A stretch of DNA of 64,000 bases from Phytophthora colocasiae (taxonomy: Eukaryota > Oomycota > Peronosporomycetes > Peronosporales > Peronosporaceae), in contig JAGKQI010000099.1 of NCBI GenBank assembly GCA_018806915.1, positions 806,001 through 870,000 of the forward strand, written 5' to 3'. The position numbers and the translations under genes are program-made. Of the stretch, positions 62,860 through 64,000 are shown in pieces (position 1 is the first letter of the stretch; each line of letters starts with the position of its first letter). The notes below the pieces were generated by a model. That model was given only the letters and a program-made list of their open reading frames with translations. It made no database searches and had not been told where the DNA came from.

Positions 62860-63614
62860 TTGTGACCATTTCGACTTGTGTCTTTACGATCGCAATGTCT
62901 TGGCGTCAGCATCTCCCCCGTTCGTTCTGTGGTGTTGCAGGCGCTTCGTTCCTCACTGTCTGTCATCTGAAGTAGCGAACGCTCATCAAGAGCTTTTCGC
63001 TCGATACTACCCGGTCGAGATCTCTTCAACCCTCTCAGCTGAGGAAAAGTTCCCGTTCATGGCTCAAGGGTGGGAATCTACTCATTCGTTGCTAGTTGAG
63101 TACAAATTGACAAAGGATCAAGTGAAGCAAGCGGTGGCGTCGGGTTCTCTTAGCTTTCGTGAAGGTTTCCACCCGTTGTTCAAGCTGCTGCACAACCAGG
63201 AAATCCCTACGCTTGTGTTCTCAGCAGGTTTGTACGATGTCATCCATGCTGCTTTAGAGAAGGAGTTCGCAAACGCATAGGGAGGATTCAAGCTTCGGAT
63301 CTCAAAGACGAGCAGATCTTCACGCCCAATAACGTGCATGTCGTGTCCAACATGATGCACTTTGACACTCAAGGCCGTATCGAACGTTTCGACGGAAGTG
63401 TCATCCACCCACTCACCAAGACTGCGCATGCATTGCTGGACTCGTCCTTCTGGAAGGAATGCGAGCTGGACAAGCGTCACAACGTGATTCTACTCGGAGA
63501 TTCCCGCGGGGACGTGCACATGGCCGATGGTTCATCAAGGTCGGATTTCTAAACATTCGTGTGGACGAGCTCTACAATGAAGAAGAAGAGCAAGTAGAGC
63601 GAGAACTCGTATAA
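62860..63614 (+). pseudogene. Cytosolic 5'-nucleotidase III (NT5C3/UMPH1-like) pseudogene
   Basis: The central part is clear: LFARYYPVEISSTLSAEEKF, SLSFREGFHPLFKLL, IPTLVFSAGLYDVIH. A frame change at about 63275 follows, then VHVVSNMMHFDTQGRIERFD, VIHPLTKTAHALL and NVILLGDSRGDVHMADG, and another frame loss near 63530 before FIKVGFLN and the end at 63614. The N-terminal catalytic DFDxT motif is not readable; its place (about 62865-62900) has only a degenerate DHFDLCLYDR. The family removes phosphate from pyrimidine monophosphates; this copy lacks key residues. Confidence 0.75.
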
Positions 63615-63827
63615 ATAGGAGGCATCACTATGGGCGGTTTGTGTCCTATTTTGGCGCTTGTCGTACATATCGTGCTGTCGTATGCTTTGCTGCTGAGCTG
63701 TGTAGAGCAGTGAATCATTCGCTCGTCGGCTCTGGTCTTGGCCCCCTTTGTCGTTGTGCTGTGGGTGCATTTATTGTCCTCCGCAGCAGATGAAAGCGCA
63801 GTTGATCGTTTGTAGTTAACACTCGGA

Positions 63828-64000
63828 ATGACAGCGAACAACACGAAAGGAACTGCAGCGGTGATGAACGCGTCCGAGTCTCCAGGACGCAAGTCCAAGT
63901 CGAATATCCCCGACAAAACCTCACCGAGGAACAAGCAACAGGTCGACGGAGTTCCGTCAAATTCTAATGCAAGTGAACAGGAGAAACAACAACAACGACC
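63828..64000 (+). CDS. Start of a gene running off the window
   Basis: ATG 63828 opens a frame without stop to the window end: MTANNTKGTAAVMNASESPG, then KSKSNIPDKTSPRNKQQ and a Gln/Ser-rich stretch. Low-complexity, polar and disordered. No family can be named from this piece. Confidence 0.45.
   Translation, partial: MTANNTKGTAAVMNASESPGRKSKSNIPDKTSPRNKQQVDGVPSNSNASEQEKQQQR

Overview
The window is a gene-poor, transposon-rich stretch of an oomycete genome, most likely Phytophthora or a close relative. The evidence is two RxLR-dEER effector-type sequences (one intact, one broken), a tandem array of PLAC8/Cys-rich membrane protein genes, few and short introns, an oomycete-like Inr/FPR promoter box, and oomycete-type MULE, PIF/Harbinger, hAT, Tc1, Merlin, Ty1/copia and Ty3/gypsy elements. 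No rRNA, tRNA or CRISPR was found.

Layout. 1-10.3 kb is a graveyard of DNA transposons: a MULE remnant with SWIM and Ulp1 domains, a complete-ended MULE (4059-6405) holding a piece of a gypsy polyprotein, a hAT element with an 8-bp target duplication (6544-7460), a deleted Merlin transposase, and a MULE N-terminal remnant. 10.4-16.6 kb is conserved housekeeping sequence: a GT31 galactosyltransferase-like gene, exportin-5 and an SLC35F-type transporter. 16.9-19.8 kb is the left part of the PLAC8 array (two intact genes, two pseudogenes). 19.9-21.5 kb carries a glycine-rich secreted protein gene and the intact RxLR gene.

21.5-36.6 kb is a nest. A Ty1/copia element (21535-36648, 317-bp LTRs, 5-bp TSD) sits about 30 bp downstream of the RxLR stop codon. 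A Tc1-like element with 254-bp terminal repeats is inserted in its 5' LTR, and a chromodomain Ty3/gypsy element (23267-31567, LTRs 316/317 bp, TSD TGTAC) is inserted in its gag. The gypsy element carries a 681-codon antisense ORF and is built, LTR to LTR, from closely spaced short inverted repeats. 36.8-42.7 kb holds a truncated GT31 paralogue, a second MULE (37163-38725), a PIF/Harbinger element with both of its genes (39040-41479, TSD TAA) and an RxLR pseudogene. 43.0-48.0 kb is a second, decayed chromodomain gypsy element.

48.4-52.9 kb is the right part of the PLAC8 array. 53.3-64 kb is compact housekeeping sequence again: NDR-type kinase, a five-exon nuclear coiled-coil protein, YKT6 SNARE, a small coiled-coil protein, a polycystin-type channel, a cytosolic 5'-nucleotidase III pseudogene and the start of one more gene. 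The effectors and young transposons therefore form an island of about 28 kb inside a PLAC8 array, itself flanked by conserved genes.

Several reading-frame breaks rest on single-base changes or homopolymer runs. Assembly error cannot be excluded for those, but the long intact ORFs (1218, 919 and 570 codons) argue that base accuracy is generally good.
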